From contig CAZOZL010000001.1 of the NCBI GenBank assembly GCA_964584305.1, forward strand, positions 62,001 through 126,000: a stretch of 64,000 bases of DNA, written 5' to 3'. The position numbers were made by a program, and so were the translations under genes. The DNA is from SB11 sp964584305. GTDB taxonomy: Bacteria; Bacteroidota; Bacteroidia; UBA8524. The notes beneath the pieces were generated by a model, which saw only the letters and a program-made list of their open reading frames with translations, did not search any database and was not told the origin of the DNA. Shown here one piece after another: positions 42,042 to 52,500 of the stretch (its first letter is position 1; each line of letters opens with the position of its first letter).

Positions 42042-43880
42042 TTATTCTACCGTAACAGATTTTGCTAAGTTTCGAGGTTGGTCAACATTACGCTCAAGCA
42101 ATACCGCAATATGGTATGATAATAGTTGAAGCGGAACTGTTGCTAATAATGGTAAAAAACACTCCTCACATTCGGGAATATAAATTACATGGTCAGCCAT
42201 TGTTTTCACGAGTTCATCACCTTCGGTGGCAATAGCAATTACACGCCCTTTACGTGCTTTTACCTCTTGAATATTGCTGATTACTTTTTCGTAACTGTGG
42301 TGGTTGGTTGCTATTACAACAACGGGCATTTCCTCGTCAATAAGGGCAATAGGCCCGTGTTTCATCTCAGCAGCAGGGTATCCCTCTGCGTGTATGTAAG
42401 AGATTTCTTTAAGTTTCAACGCTCCTTCTAAAGCCACAGGAAAACCATAGCCACGCCCTAAGTATAAAAAGTTGCGTGCGTCTTTAAACTCGCCGGCTAT
42501 ATATTCTACTTGTTTTGCGCAATTTTTTAAAATATCCTCAATTTTATTGGGTATTGTTTCTATTTCAAAAGAGAGTTTGCGGAAATATTCTTGGCTTACT
42601 GTTCCTTTTTTCTTGGCTATTGCCAGAGCCATTAAAAACAGCGCGGTAACCTGCGCAGTAAACGCTTTGGTTGATGCTACTCCAATTTCAGGTCCAGCGT
42701 GTGTATATGCTCCTGCATCAGAGATACGGGGGATGGATGAGCCCACCACATTACAAATACCAAATATTGTTGCTCCACGAGACTTAGCCAACTCTAAAGC
42801 AGCTAAAGTATCTGCCGTTTCTCCTGATTGTGAAATGGCAATAACAAAATCTTTTTCGCTAATTACGGGGTTTCTATACCTAAACTCTGACGCATACTCT
42901 ACTTCAACGGGTATTCTCGCAAAATCTTCAAACAAATGTTCGCCTACCAAGCCAGCAATCCACGATGTGCCACAGCCTACTATAATTATCCGTTGAGCAT
43001 TCATTAGCTTGTCCATATACTGGTTCACACCAGCCATGTGTATATTATTGTCAGACACGCTAATGCGCCCTCTAAAACTATCTACCACAGAGTGGGGTTG
43101 CTCGTAGATTTCTTTTAGCATAAAATGCTCATACCCCCCTTTTTCTATTTGCTCAAGGTTTATTTCTAACTCTTGTATATAAGGTGTTTTTACTACGTTA
43201 TCTATGGTTTTAATAGTAAGCTCGTTGTTTTTAATAACGGCTATTTCCCCATCGTCTAGGTAAATAACGTTTTTGGTATATTCTATTAGTGGGGCAGCAT
43301 CAGAAGCAATAAAATGCTCGTTTTCGCCAACACCCAAAACCATTGGGCTGCCTTTTCTTGCGCCAATCATAAAATTGGGCTCGTTTTTGTTTATAATAAC
43401 AATGGCATAAGCACCAACTACTTCGTTTAATGCTAAACGAACTGATTCTTCAAAGCTGCCACCAGTATTGTTTTGTATTTCTTCTATTAGGTGAATTAGA
43501 ACCTCTGTATCAGTATCGCTTTTAAACTCATGCCCCCGAGACATCAATTCTTTTTTTAGTGATGAGTAGTTTTCAATAATTCCGTTATGAATTATTGCCA
43601 TATTTTCCTTTTGTGAAAGATGCGGGTGTGCATTTGCATCGTTTGGCTCACCATGGGTAGCCCAGCGAGTGTGTCCAATACCGATTGAGCCTGATGTATT
43701 GCTTGTGCCAATCATGCCTTCAAGGTCGCTTACTTTCCCTTTTTTCTTATAAACAGTTAAGTCTCCATTTAAAAGAGCAACACCAGAACTGTCATAGCCA
43801 CGATATTCTAATCTTTTTAAACCTTTAATTAAAATAGGGAAGGCTTCTCTATAGCCAATATATCCAACGATTCCGCACAT
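42042..43880 (-). CDS. glmS: Glutamine-fructose-6-phosphate aminotransferase
   Basis: A 612-residue enzyme that makes glucosamine-6-phosphate from fructose-6-phosphate and glutamine, the first step to peptidoglycan and LPS amino sugars. The N-terminal class II glutaminase begins MCGIVGYIGY, so C2 is the nucleophile after Met removal. Two SIS sugar-isomerase domains follow (about residues 285-425 and 455-600; GCGTSWIAG, SQSGETADT). The C-terminus ends PRNLAKSVTVE, as in the family. No glmS ribozyme was seen in the short upstream region. It has its own terminator. Confidence 0.98.
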   Translation of the reverse strand: MCGIVGYIGYREAFPILIKGLKRLEYRGYDSSGVALLNGDLTVYKKKGKVSDLEGMIGTSNTSGSIGIGHTRWATHGEPNDANAHPHLSQKENMAIIHNGIIENYSSLKKELMSRGHEFKSDTDTEVLIHLIEEIQNNTGGSFEESVRLALNEVVGAYAIVIINKNEPNFMIGARKGSPMVLGVGENEHFIASDAAPLIEYTKNVIYLDDGEIAVIKNNELTIKTIDNVVKTPYIQELEINLEQIEKGGYEHFMLKEIYEQPHSVVDSFRGRISVSDNNIHMAGVNQYMDKLMNAQRIIIVGCGTSWIAGLVGEHLFEDFARIPVEVEYASEFRYRNPVISEKDFVIAISQSGETADTLAALELAKSRGATIFGICNVVGSSIPRISDAGAYTHAGPEIGVASTKAFTAQVTALFLMALAIAKKKGTVSQEYFRKLSFEIETIPNKIEDILKNCAKQVEYIAGEFKDARNFLYLGRGYGFPVALEGALKLKEISYIHAEGYPAAEMKHGPIALIDEEMPVVVIATNHHSYEKVISNIQEVKARKGRVIAIATEGDELVKTMADHVIYIPECEECFLPLLATVPLQLLSYHIAVLLERNVDQPRNLAKSVTVE

Positions 43881-43930
43881 AGTTATAAGGGTAGTTTTAT
43901 GAAAAATTAAAGTGTAATAATAGCTGCTTT

Positions 43931-44974
43931 TTAACGGGGTAAATTTACTCCTTTAAGGTCAAAATCAAAAGGAGAATTATGTGAGTGGCTGTATTTCCTC
44001 AATTGTTGGAGTAAATTTTGAAACTGATGGAAGTTTAGCGATTGCTCGCCGTCAGAAAGGGCGTTGTTTGGGTCATTATGCGTTTCTACCATTAAACCGT
44101 TGCAACCTGTTGCCATTGCTGCAATAGACATTGGCGAAACCAAATTAGCCACTCCTGTCCCTTGACTGGGGTCAACAATAACGGGTAAATGTGAAAGCTG
44201 CTTGGCAAGTGCCACCGCCGAAAGGTCTAATGTGTTTCGTGTGGAGGTTTCAAAAGTACGTATTCCCCGTTCACACAAAATCACGTTTTCATTACCTCCC
44301 AATAAAATATATTCAGCAGCTAAAAGCCATTCTTCTATTGTTGCGCTCAAACCTCTTTTTAGTAAAATGGGCTTGTTTACTTTGCCCAGTTCTTTCAAAA
44401 AATGGTAATTGTGCATATTGCGTGCGCCAATTTGCAAAATATCAGCATATTGCATCACCTCATCCAGCAAAGAAAAATCTAATACTTCGGTTATTACCTT
44501 CATATCAAACTGGTTGGCTATTTTACGCATTAGCTTTAAGCCATCCTTTTTTAAACCCTGAAAAGAGTACGGAGAGGTACGCGGTTTATATGCGCCACCT
44601 CTTAAAAAACGAACGCCATTTTTTGCCAAAAACGAGGCGATTTTATATAACTGGTCTTCACTTTCAACGGCGCAAGGTCCAGCGATAAGAATAGGGTATT
44701 CTCCCCCAATTTCTAAATCGCCTACTTTTACAATACTGTTACTGTTTTTCCATTGACGGCTAACTAACTGGTAGCTGGTATTTATTTGAGTGATTTTTTT
44801 TATAGATGACAAGCCGTTTAAATAAGCCATTTGCTTATCACTTATATGCGATGTGATTACATACAGGCAGTTGTTTGATAAATGAACAAACCTATAGGCT
44901 AACCCTTCTGTTCTAAGAAAATTTTCGGTAGAGGTGCAACCCTCTTTAAAATCACTATTAATTTCTACTAACAC
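43931..44974 (-). CDS. aroF: 3-deoxy-7-phosphoheptulonate (DAHP) synthase, type I beta
   Basis: A 347-residue enzyme that joins phosphoenolpyruvate and erythrose-4-phosphate in the first step of aromatic amino-acid synthesis. An N-terminal ferredoxin-like domain (about residues 1-70) is typical of the type I beta regulatory region. The TIM-barrel core has IAGPCAVESEDQ, GGAYKPRTSPYSFQG, KRGLSATIEEW and DPSQGTG, with active-site Cys, Lys, His and Asp/Glu ligands in these blocks. It starts directly at the end of a DUF4270 lipoprotein gene with no gap. Confidence 0.95.
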   Translation of the reverse strand: MLVEINSDFKEGCTSTENFLRTEGLAYRFVHLSNNCLYVITSHISDKQMAYLNGLSSIKKITQINTSYQLVSRQWKNSNSIVKVGDLEIGGEYPILIAGPCAVESEDQLYKIASFLAKNGVRFLRGGAYKPRTSPYSFQGLKKDGLKLMRKIANQFDMKVITEVLDFSLLDEVMQYADILQIGARNMHNYHFLKELGKVNKPILLKRGLSATIEEWLLAAEYILLGGNENVILCERGIRTFETSTRNTLDLSAVALAKQLSHLPVIVDPSQGTGVANLVSPMSIAAMATGCNGLMVETHNDPNNALSDGEQSLNFHQFQNLLQQLRKYSHSHNSPFDFDLKGVNLPR

Positions 44975-46303
44975 TTATCTAACTTTTATAACGTGTAGTT
45001 TAAACTTAATTCCTCTCGGGCTATTTTTTTGTGTATTCACAGGTAGCCTGCCTGCGGTTATAGGTCTATCAGCAGGAACGCGAATAAAAAACCCACGGTT
45101 CAAATTTATGCCTCTTTGTTTTAACTCTGTTTGGATAAACTGTATATGGCGAGGAAAACCAAAGGTATATTTCATTTCAGAGCTATTATAATTGCCATTA
45201 TAAATGGTGGGCTCGTTTAAAGCATCAATAACTAAAGTACCTCTATTAGTAGAGTCTCGAGATAAGAATAATAAACGAGTGGGCTCTTCAAAACCCGCCC
45301 CTACGCCTATGGGGTCGGGAGAAAACTCAATATTTGCGCCTACAATTGCATAATCTTCATCGTTGGCTATATTGCTTAGTCCAGGAATATCAACCCTTAT
45401 ACGAGAGCCTGCCATTGATTGTAAATAGCAAATATTATAATCAGCGGGGTTGTTAAACTGGGTTTCAATGGGTGTTCCTGTAAAATCATGGGCATATGTG
45501 CTTACTACTGCCGAGCCGCTATTTATTGGGAAAATAACAACCTGCGTATCATTATAATATATATGAATGCCCGAGTTGTTGTTTAGCAAATCAAGGTAAG
45601 CCGCAACACCATCATTAGCCCCTAAAGCACTGTTATCCGTAGTTATTTTAACGCCTTTAATAAAATCTTTAAAGGCGGTGTTTGAAGCAAAATTAGCAGC
45701 CGTACCGCTAATTAGCTTATTGGTAAACACGGTGTTGTTAAGGGTAAGTCGCAGTTGTGGTGCTTGTTTTTGGGTGCTACCGTTAAAACTAACGGAAACA
45801 CTATCGGTTAAATTAAAAGCAGTGTTTGCTGTGCCTATGGGGGTGTTATCAAACTGAAAAACCCTGTTCGAGAAATACAAAGAGTCAAGATACACCTGCT
45901 CAGTAAGTTCAAAAGCACTAATATTTAAGGAGGCACTCAGGTTTCCATCATACAATGATGTACCAGCGTACTCTAACACTAAAAACGCAGAATCAACGGT
46001 GCTTCCCGCAGGAAACTCAAAATTAGTAATATCGGGCAACCCAAAATTAACGATAACATCTGCCGAGCTTTTGCCGTAGGTAGTACTATTTAGCGCACCA
46101 AAAATGTTTAGTGTTTGGCGGTGTGTAGCAAAAGAATCTTCGGGTACGGTGCGGGTAAACACAGTAAAAGTATCTATTACAATAATATCAGGGTCATTAC
46201 CTCCTGCAAGCCCTAAGCGTTCTTCATCGTTTTTGCACGAATAAAAAAAGGTGGAGACGCATAATAACGTCGCCACCCCAAACAAAAGTCCTTTTCTTCT
46301 CAA
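44975..46303 (-). CDS. DUF4270 lipoprotein
   Basis: A 442-residue lipoprotein with the lipobox SC at about residue 23 (FFYSCKNDEERLG). The remainder is a beta-rich DUF4270 domain (TVPEDSFATHRQTLNIFGAL, SADVIVNFGLPDI) ending near residue 440 with GFFIRVPADRPITAGRLPVN. The function is unknown, but this gene is commonly found beside panC and a short glycogen synthase in Bacteroidota, as here. It is 4 nt downstream of the glycogen synthase gene and abuts the DAHP synthase gene, so the three probably form one transcript. Confidence 0.88.
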   Translation of the reverse strand: MRRKGLLFGVATLLCVSTFFYSCKNDEERLGLAGGNDPDIIVIDTFTVFTRTVPEDSFATHRQTLNIFGALNSTTYGKSSADVIVNFGLPDITNFEFPAGSTVDSAFLVLEYAGTSLYDGNLSASLNISAFELTEQVYLDSLYFSNRVFQFDNTPIGTANTAFNLTDSVSVSFNGSTQKQAPQLRLTLNNTVFTNKLISGTAANFASNTAFKDFIKGVKITTDNSALGANDGVAAYLDLLNNNSGIHIYYNDTQVVIFPINSGSAVVSTYAHDFTGTPIETQFNNPADYNICYLQSMAGSRIRVDIPGLSNIANDEDYAIVGANIEFSPDPIGVGAGFEEPTRLLFLSRDSTNRGTLVIDALNEPTIYNGNYNSSEMKYTFGFPRHIQFIQTELKQRGINLNRGFFIRVPADRPITAGRLPVNTQKNSPRGIKFKLHVIKVR

Positions 46304-46307
46304 CTAT

Positions 46308-47126
46308 TTAGTTATTACTAAGTAAAATATTGTCGTAAAGTTTAAGATAATTATCAGCAAGTTCAGCATCATCGCTGTGTTTCATCACGGGGGTGGTAAG
46401 TTTGCTAATCTCACTTTCTATCAAAGGGTCTATATTGTTTCCTGCCTGCACTACTGCATCAGCATGGGCAATAGCACCTTTGTATAAACCATTACAACTT
46501 GAGTCATCAAAGCACGACATTTGGTCTGCTTCAATATTGTTTAAGCTGGCTTTACGAGCAAAATCATCGCCCAATGTTTCTTTAAATCCACTTTCAAATA
46601 CACTATATACCACCTTAGAGTTTTTGAAAACAGGCTCGTTTTTATATATAGTTTTAATATACATAGGTATTAGGCTTGTCATCCAACCTTGGCAGTGGAT
46701 AATATCAGGTGCCCAACCTAATTTTTTTACGGTTTCTAACGCACCTTTACAAAAGAAAATAGTACGCTCGTCATTGTCAGGAAAAAACTGATTATCATCA
46801 TTGTGATACAAGGCTTTACGGTGGAAATAATCTTCATTATCCAAAAAGTAAACTTGCATTTTAGCTTCGGGTAACGAGGCTACTTTTATAACCAAAGGGT
46901 TATCATTGTCATCAATAGTGATATTAATGCCTGATAAACGAACCACCTCATGTAAACGGTTTCTACGCTCGTTAATTAAACCGAAGCGAGGAACTAAAAC
47001 TCTTATCTCGTTGTCTTTTTCTTGGATAGCTTGTGGAAGCTGGCGTGAAATTTCTGAAACCAAAGATGATGTATTCAAAAAAGGGTTCATTTCAGAGGAT
47101 ACGAATAGAATTTTTTTTCTTCCCAT
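46308..47126 (-). CDS. Glycogen/starch synthase-like protein, N-terminal GT5 domain only
   Basis: A 272-residue protein covering only the first Rossmann domain of a GT5 glycogen synthase (KKILFVSSEMNPFLNTSSLV, IIHCQGWMTSLIPMYI). Full-length enzymes have about 480-530 residues with a second GT-B domain that binds ADP-glucose; that half is absent. The canonical KxGG loop is replaced by NTSS. Short versions of this kind are common in the phylum upstream of panC. Activity as a synthase is doubtful, and another role is likely. It is divergent from panC with a shared promoter region. Confidence 0.8.
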   Translation of the reverse strand: MGRKKILFVSSEMNPFLNTSSLVSEISRQLPQAIQEKDNEIRVLVPRFGLINERRNRLHEVVRLSGINITIDDNDNPLVIKVASLPEAKMQVYFLDNEDYFHRKALYHNDDNQFFPDNDERTIFFCKGALETVKKLGWAPDIIHCQGWMTSLIPMYIKTIYKNEPVFKNSKVVYSVFESGFKETLGDDFARKASLNNIEADQMSCFDDSSCNGLYKGAIAHADAVVQAGNNIDPLIESEISKLTTPVMKHSDDAELADNYLKLYDNILLSNN

Positions 47127-47146
47127 GTTAGCGTTAAATATGTTTG

Positions 47147-47178
47147 CAAAGTTACTGATTTTATTCCATTATTGCCAA
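47147..47178 (-). promoter_or_regulatory. Candidate promoter for the short glycogen synthase operon
   Basis: On the minus strand TAACTTTG (47147-47154) matches TANNTTTG and a TTGGC (47174-47178) lies 19 nt upstream as the -33 element. The start codon is about 20 nt downstream of the -7 box. Confidence 0.5.
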
Positions 47179-47209
47179 TTTTCCACAAACAAATGTTGAT
47201 AGTTAAAAC

Positions 47210-48055
47210 GTGCTAATATTTAATAAAACAAAAGAGATAAGGCATTACCTGTCTCAAAAAAAGGAAAACGGAGAAACCATTGGCTTTGTAGCAACCATGG
47301 GGGCGTTGCACTATGGGCATATGGAACTGATACGCCAGTCAAGGGCAGAAAATGATATAACGGTGTGTAGCATTTTTGTAAACCCTACGCAGTTTAACAA
47401 CCCAAAAGACCTTGAAAAGTACCCCCGATTTATAGAAAAAGACACACAAATGCTAATTGAAAACCGCTGCGAAGTACTTTTTAATCCACAAGTTGAGGAG
47501 CTGTATTTGCCCAATGAGCCGCTTTTACCCATAGACCTAAAAAATATAGACAAGCGGTTTGAAGGCGAGTTTAGACCAAAGCATTTTGCAGGGGTAGCAA
47601 CGGTAGTGAAAAAGTTTTTCGATATTATAACACCTCACAAAGCCTATTTTGGCATGAAAGACTACCAGCAAGTATTGGTGATAAAAGAGGTAAACAGCCA
47701 ATATAACATGGGCGTTGATGTAATAGGGGCTGAAACGGTGCGAAACAAAGAGGGACTGGCAGTAAGTTCACGCAATTACCGCCTTGATGACGAAGGGTTA
47801 AAAAAAGCCGCTGTTATATACAAAACCTTTGGTTGGGCAAAAGAAAACCTGCAAATATTGCCTATAAAAGAAATTGAGGAGCAAGCAATTAAGAAAATTA
47901 ATACCGTTGAGGGGGCAAAGGTGGAATATTTTAACCTTGCAGATGCAAATACCTTAGAAAACATAACAACGCTTAACCCCCAACAGCAAGTGATAGCCAT
48001 TACTGCGGTGTATATTGAGGAGGTGAGGCTGATAGACAATATGCTGCTGAATTAG
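47210..48055 (+). CDS. panC: Pantothenate synthetase
   Basis: A 281-residue enzyme that joins pantoate and beta-alanine with ATP to make pantothenate. The ATP-binding HIGH-like motif is MGALHYGH, and VNPTQFNNPKDLEKYPR and HFAGVATVVKKFFDI are standard family blocks. VSSRN near residue 189 corresponds to the second nucleotide-binding element. It begins with GTG at 47210. Divergent from the glycogen synthase gene. No panB or panD lies in the window. Confidence 0.96.
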   Translation: MLIFNKTKEIRHYLSQKKENGETIGFVATMGALHYGHMELIRQSRAENDITVCSIFVNPTQFNNPKDLEKYPRFIEKDTQMLIENRCEVLFNPQVEELYLPNEPLLPIDLKNIDKRFEGEFRPKHFAGVATVVKKFFDIITPHKAYFGMKDYQQVLVIKEVNSQYNMGVDVIGAETVRNKEGLAVSSRNYRLDDEGLKKAAVIYKTFGWAKENLQILPIKEIEEQAIKKINTVEGAKVEYFNLADANTLENITTLNPQQQVIAITAVYIEEVRLIDNMLLN

Positions 48056-48129
48056 CCCATATCTCAGCATAAAATATCCCCATGCTTTTAAATCACCTTT
48101 CAAAACCATAGGTTTGTATTGACTACAAT

Positions 48130-49506
48130 ATGGGCAAAAGAGCCGATTTTAATACAAATAGTATCGCTGAAATAGCAACACAAGAAAAGGCAACCCTTTT
48201 AGGGAAGCACTTGAAAGAGTATGCTCAAAACCATGCAACGGGCAAACAGCAATACAGCAATATAGCCCTTGCCCGTAAACGGGCTGAACACATCCGCCTG
48301 AAGGCGATAGAAAACCTTGACAAATATTTATTAGAGTTTGAAAGTAATTGCTCTCGACGTGGCACAAAAGTGCTATGGGCTCCTGAAAAGCAAGATGCAC
48401 TAAACGAGATTGAAGAAATACTGAAAACGCACAAGGTGAGGCAAATAGTAAAAACAAAATCATCGGTGGCTGAAGAAATAGGGCTGCGGAAAGTGCTGGA
48501 ACAAAAGGGGTTTGATGTTACTGAAACGGATGTTGCCGATGCTATACTGAAAACAACAAATGATACTCCATCGCACGTAATTATGCCAGCGATACACAAA
48601 AGCCATACGGATATAGCCCAAAGTTTTTTGTTGGACAAGGCAGAAGGCAACCCACAAACCATTAGCGAAACGATAGAAAAAATTACTGAAAATACACGTA
48701 GCAAGTACTTTCAAGCACAAGCAGCAATAACGGGGTGTAATTTTTTGATAGCCAACCCTGGAAGCATCGCTCTAACGGAAAACGAAGGAAATATTTTATT
48801 TTCAAGCGGCATACCCCATGTGCATATTGTTATTGCTTCTATTGATAAAGTTATTCCTTCATTGGCTGATTTAGATACCCTTTGGTCTTTACTTGCCACC
48901 TACGGAACGGGGCAAAAAATTACAGCATACAATACTATCATTAACGGACCAAGGCAGGCTAAAGAGCAAGACGGACCTAAAGAGCTATACATAATACTGC
49001 TTGATAACGGACGTAGCGAAATATTAGCAAAAAACGAACAACGCAAAACACTTACCTGCATAAAATGTGGTGCTTGTGCCAATGTTTGCCCTGTTTTTAA
49101 AACCATAGGCGGGCAGGCATACAACTTGCCAAACCCAAGCCCTATTGGCGCAGCAATGGCACAGCATACACATGACAGAGCGGAGTACGAACACCTGTCT
49201 GATGCGTCAACGCTTTGCGGGAAGTGTGATGATGTTTGCCCAGTAAATATTGATATTCATAATTTTTTAATAGAAAACCGAAAAGAAAACCAAGACGCTA
49301 AAAACACGGGCTTTTTTGATAACTACTTATGGAAGGTGATTAAAGGCGCAATGTTGAGTCGTAAAAAAATGAATAGAGGCGAGACCTTTAAAAGCCTTAT
49401 CATAAAATCATCGTACAAAAAAGACTGGGGAGATAACCGTGAGTTTCCTGTATCAGCAAAAAAATCATTCAACCAACTTTGGAGAGAACAAAACAATGAA
49501 AAATAA
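48130..49506 (+). CDS. lutB: LutB/LldF-type iron-sulfur oxidoreductase
   Basis: A 458-residue LUD-domain protein. An N-terminal LUD region (about residues 60-290) precedes ferredoxin-like clusters CIKCGACANVCPVF and CGKCDDVCPVNID, which together supply eight cysteines for two [4Fe-4S] clusters. LutB is a subunit of the LutABC complex oxidising L-lactate to pyruvate. The usual partners LutA and LutC are not in the window, so either they lie elsewhere or the protein has another redox role. It is 74 nt downstream of panC. Its last 11 nt overlap the next gene. Confidence 0.93.
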   Translation: MGKRADFNTNSIAEIATQEKATLLGKHLKEYAQNHATGKQQYSNIALARKRAEHIRLKAIENLDKYLLEFESNCSRRGTKVLWAPEKQDALNEIEEILKTHKVRQIVKTKSSVAEEIGLRKVLEQKGFDVTETDVADAILKTTNDTPSHVIMPAIHKSHTDIAQSFLLDKAEGNPQTISETIEKITENTRSKYFQAQAAITGCNFLIANPGSIALTENEGNILFSSGIPHVHIVIASIDKVIPSLADLDTLWSLLATYGTGQKITAYNTIINGPRQAKEQDGPKELYIILLDNGRSEILAKNEQRKTLTCIKCGACANVCPVFKTIGGQAYNLPNPSPIGAAMAQHTHDRAEYEHLSDASTLCGKCDDVCPVNIDIHNFLIENRKENQDAKNTGFFDNYLWKVIKGAMLSRKKMNRGETFKSLIIKSSYKKDWGDNREFPVSAKKSFNQLWREQNNEK

Positions 49507-52500
49507 ATGGTTAGCCGCAGTGTTGCTGATTTTCTTATTCCCAATAAAACAGTTTGCACAAACTACTTTTCCTACAAATGGGGCAAACAACCCACAAGTT
49601 ACCCGATATGTTTTTATTAATGCTAATATTCAGGTTTCGCCACAAAAGTTTGTTGCGCAAGGCATATTAGAAATTGAAGACGGGAAAATAAAGGCAGTAA
49701 AAAACAAAGGCGAAAAATACGACACCACTGCCATTGTTATTAATTTGCAGGGCAAGTATGTGTATGCTTCTTTTATTGATATTTACTCAAACTACGGAGT
49801 GCCTGAGCACACGGTAAAAAAACGGAAAAAGCCAAGAGATAGAAATAAAACACCGCAATACCAAAGCAATAAAAAAGGAGCATTTGGCTGGAATGAGGCA
49901 ATAAAACCAGAAACTAATGCGGCAGCATTATTTTCGCACGATAGTAAAACAGCAAGCCAGTTGCGCCAAATAGGTTTTGGTACTGTTGCTACTTTTGTGC
50001 ATGATGGCATTGCCAGAGGTACATCAGTAGTAACAACGCTAAACGGCAAAAGTGAAAATAAAAGCATTGTGGTTGAGCAAGCCACCGCAAATTTTTCTTT
50101 CAAAAAAGGAAGCAGCAAGCAGGTGTACCCCACTTCGCTAATGGGTAGTATGGCATTATTGCGTCAAACTTTTTACGATGCACAAGCCTATGAAAAAGGC
50201 ACATTAGAAGAAACCAACCTATCGCTTAAAGCACTCAACAAGCAACAGCAGTTACCCTTGGTGTTTCAGGCAGATAGCAAGTGGGATATAGTGCGCATAC
50301 AAAGTATAGCAAAAGAGTTTAACAAAAAGTTTATTATAAAAACACATGGCGATGAATACCAAATTATTGAGCAGCTAAAAAACAAAAATGCTCAATTTAT
50401 TATACCGCTTCATTTTCCCCAGCCCATACACATTAAAACTGTTTTTGATGAAACTAAAACAAACTTTACCAATTTAAGGCACGCTGAAATGGCGGCTTTT
50501 AACCCCTATTACTTAAATCAAAATAAGATTGCCTTTGCTTTTACCCTTAGTGGATTAAAAAACAAGAAACTGTTTTTTAAAGCAATTAAAGAAACAATGC
50601 GCAAAGGGCTGGATGAAAAAGCAGTAATAAGTGCGCTTACCACTTCTCCCGCAAATTTTATTAATATTGCGGATAAGGTGGGTACTTTAGAAAAAGGAAA
50701 ACTCGCAAATTTTATCATTACTGATAAAAAACTATTTGAAAAAGACGCTCATTTGCTTGAAAATTGGGTGCAAGGGCAGAAATACTTTATCAACGCCCCA
50801 CAAAGCCATAAAATAACGGGTAAATACAAGCTGTTCATTGCTAATAAACAAGTAGCAACGCTTACTGTAAAGCACAAAAAAAATAAACTGGCAATTAAGT
50901 CAATAGTTTCGAGTGATAGTGTATCTGCTGTTTATTATAATTCTGACAAACAACAGTTTAGCTTTTCTATAAAAACAGGTAATGAAACATATAAGCTAAC
51001 AGGGTGGAATGCTGAGCAGGGGAGAAACGAAGGTATAGGCAGCAATAAAAAAGGAGAAACTTTTGCTTGGTATGCTGTTGAAGAAGGGCAAGCAAAAACT
51101 AAAAATGTGAAGGCAAGCAGGGCTAAAGCCTCGCCACCAGTGTACAGTACTATACCCTATAACTATGCTGATAAAAGCAAAAACACCTTTATGGTGCGGA
51201 GAGGAACTATATGGACAAATGAAAAGGAGGGGGTTTTAACAAACACGGATGTTTTGGTGGTAAAGGGTAAAATAGTGGTAGTGGGTGAGGTGAGCCCTGA
51301 AGTATTAAAAAAATATGGTATTAATGACTCGCGCGATATTCCTGTAATTAATGGCACAGGCAAGCACTTAACAGCGGGAATTGTTGATGAGCATTCGCAC
51401 ATTGCTATTATGGGCGGGGTAAATGAAGGCAGCCAAACCAGCACCGCCGAAGTGCGTATTGGCGATGTTATTAACCCTGATGATATTAATATTTATCGCC
51501 AGTTGGCGGGTGGGGTAACTACCTCACAACTATTGCACGGCTCGGCAAATGTGATAGGCGGACAAAGTGCCGTAATAAAACTAAAATGGGGCGAAACACC
51601 TAATGAAATGAAGTTTGAAGGCGCACCAGGCAGAATAAAATTTGCATTGGGAGAAAACGTGAAACAAAGCAACTGGGGCGAAAAATTGACCATTCGCTTT
51701 CCGCAAACAAGAATGGGGGTAGAGCAGGTTTTTGAAAACTTTTTTACACAGGCAAAAGAATATGAAAATGCTTGGAAGGACTATAAGGCAAAGAAAATAA
51801 AAAAACAACCTCGTAAAAACTTAGAACTTGAGGCACTGTTAGAAGTGATAAACGGAGAACGCTTAGTGAGTTGCCACTCGTATGGCCAGCAAGAGATAAA
51901 TATGTTGATGAAAGTAGCTGAACGACACGGGTTTAAAATCAATATTTTTACTCATGTATTAGAAGGGTACAAAGTTGCTGATAAACTAAAAGCACACGGG
52001 GCAGGAGCAAGCACATTTTCTGACTGGTGGGGCTATAAATATGAGGTAATTGAGGCATCGGCATACAATGCGGCTTTGTTAAACGAGGCGGGAGTAACTA
52101 CCTGCATTAACTCTGATGATGCGGAAATGGGTCGCCGCTTAAACCAAGAGGCTGCCAAGACAGTAAAATACGGTGGCGTTAGCGAAGAGGATGCTTTGAA
52201 AATGGTAACACTAAACCCTGCAATACTAATGGGTATAGCCAATAAAGTGGGTAGCATAAAAGTAGGCAAAGATGCTGACTTGGTATTGTGGAGCGGGCAT
52301 CCACTGTCTGTATATTCAAAACCCGTAACTACGTTTATTGAAGGCGTGGTATATTTCGACATAAGAAAACACCAAGAGGCTGAAGTGAAGCTATTGCAAG
52401 AAAAGAAAGAGCTTATACAAAAAATGAACGAGGCAATAGCCAAAGGGAAAAAGGGCAAACAGCCCGATAAGAAAAAGGAGAAACTATACCGTTGTGATGA

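Noticed and set aside
42472..42996. 174-codon open frame opposite glmS
   Set aside because: Antisense to a highly conserved enzyme and without any known motif.
44191..44688. 165-codon open frame opposite the DAHP synthase gene
   Set aside because: Antisense shadow; the opposite strand carries the conserved active-site blocks.
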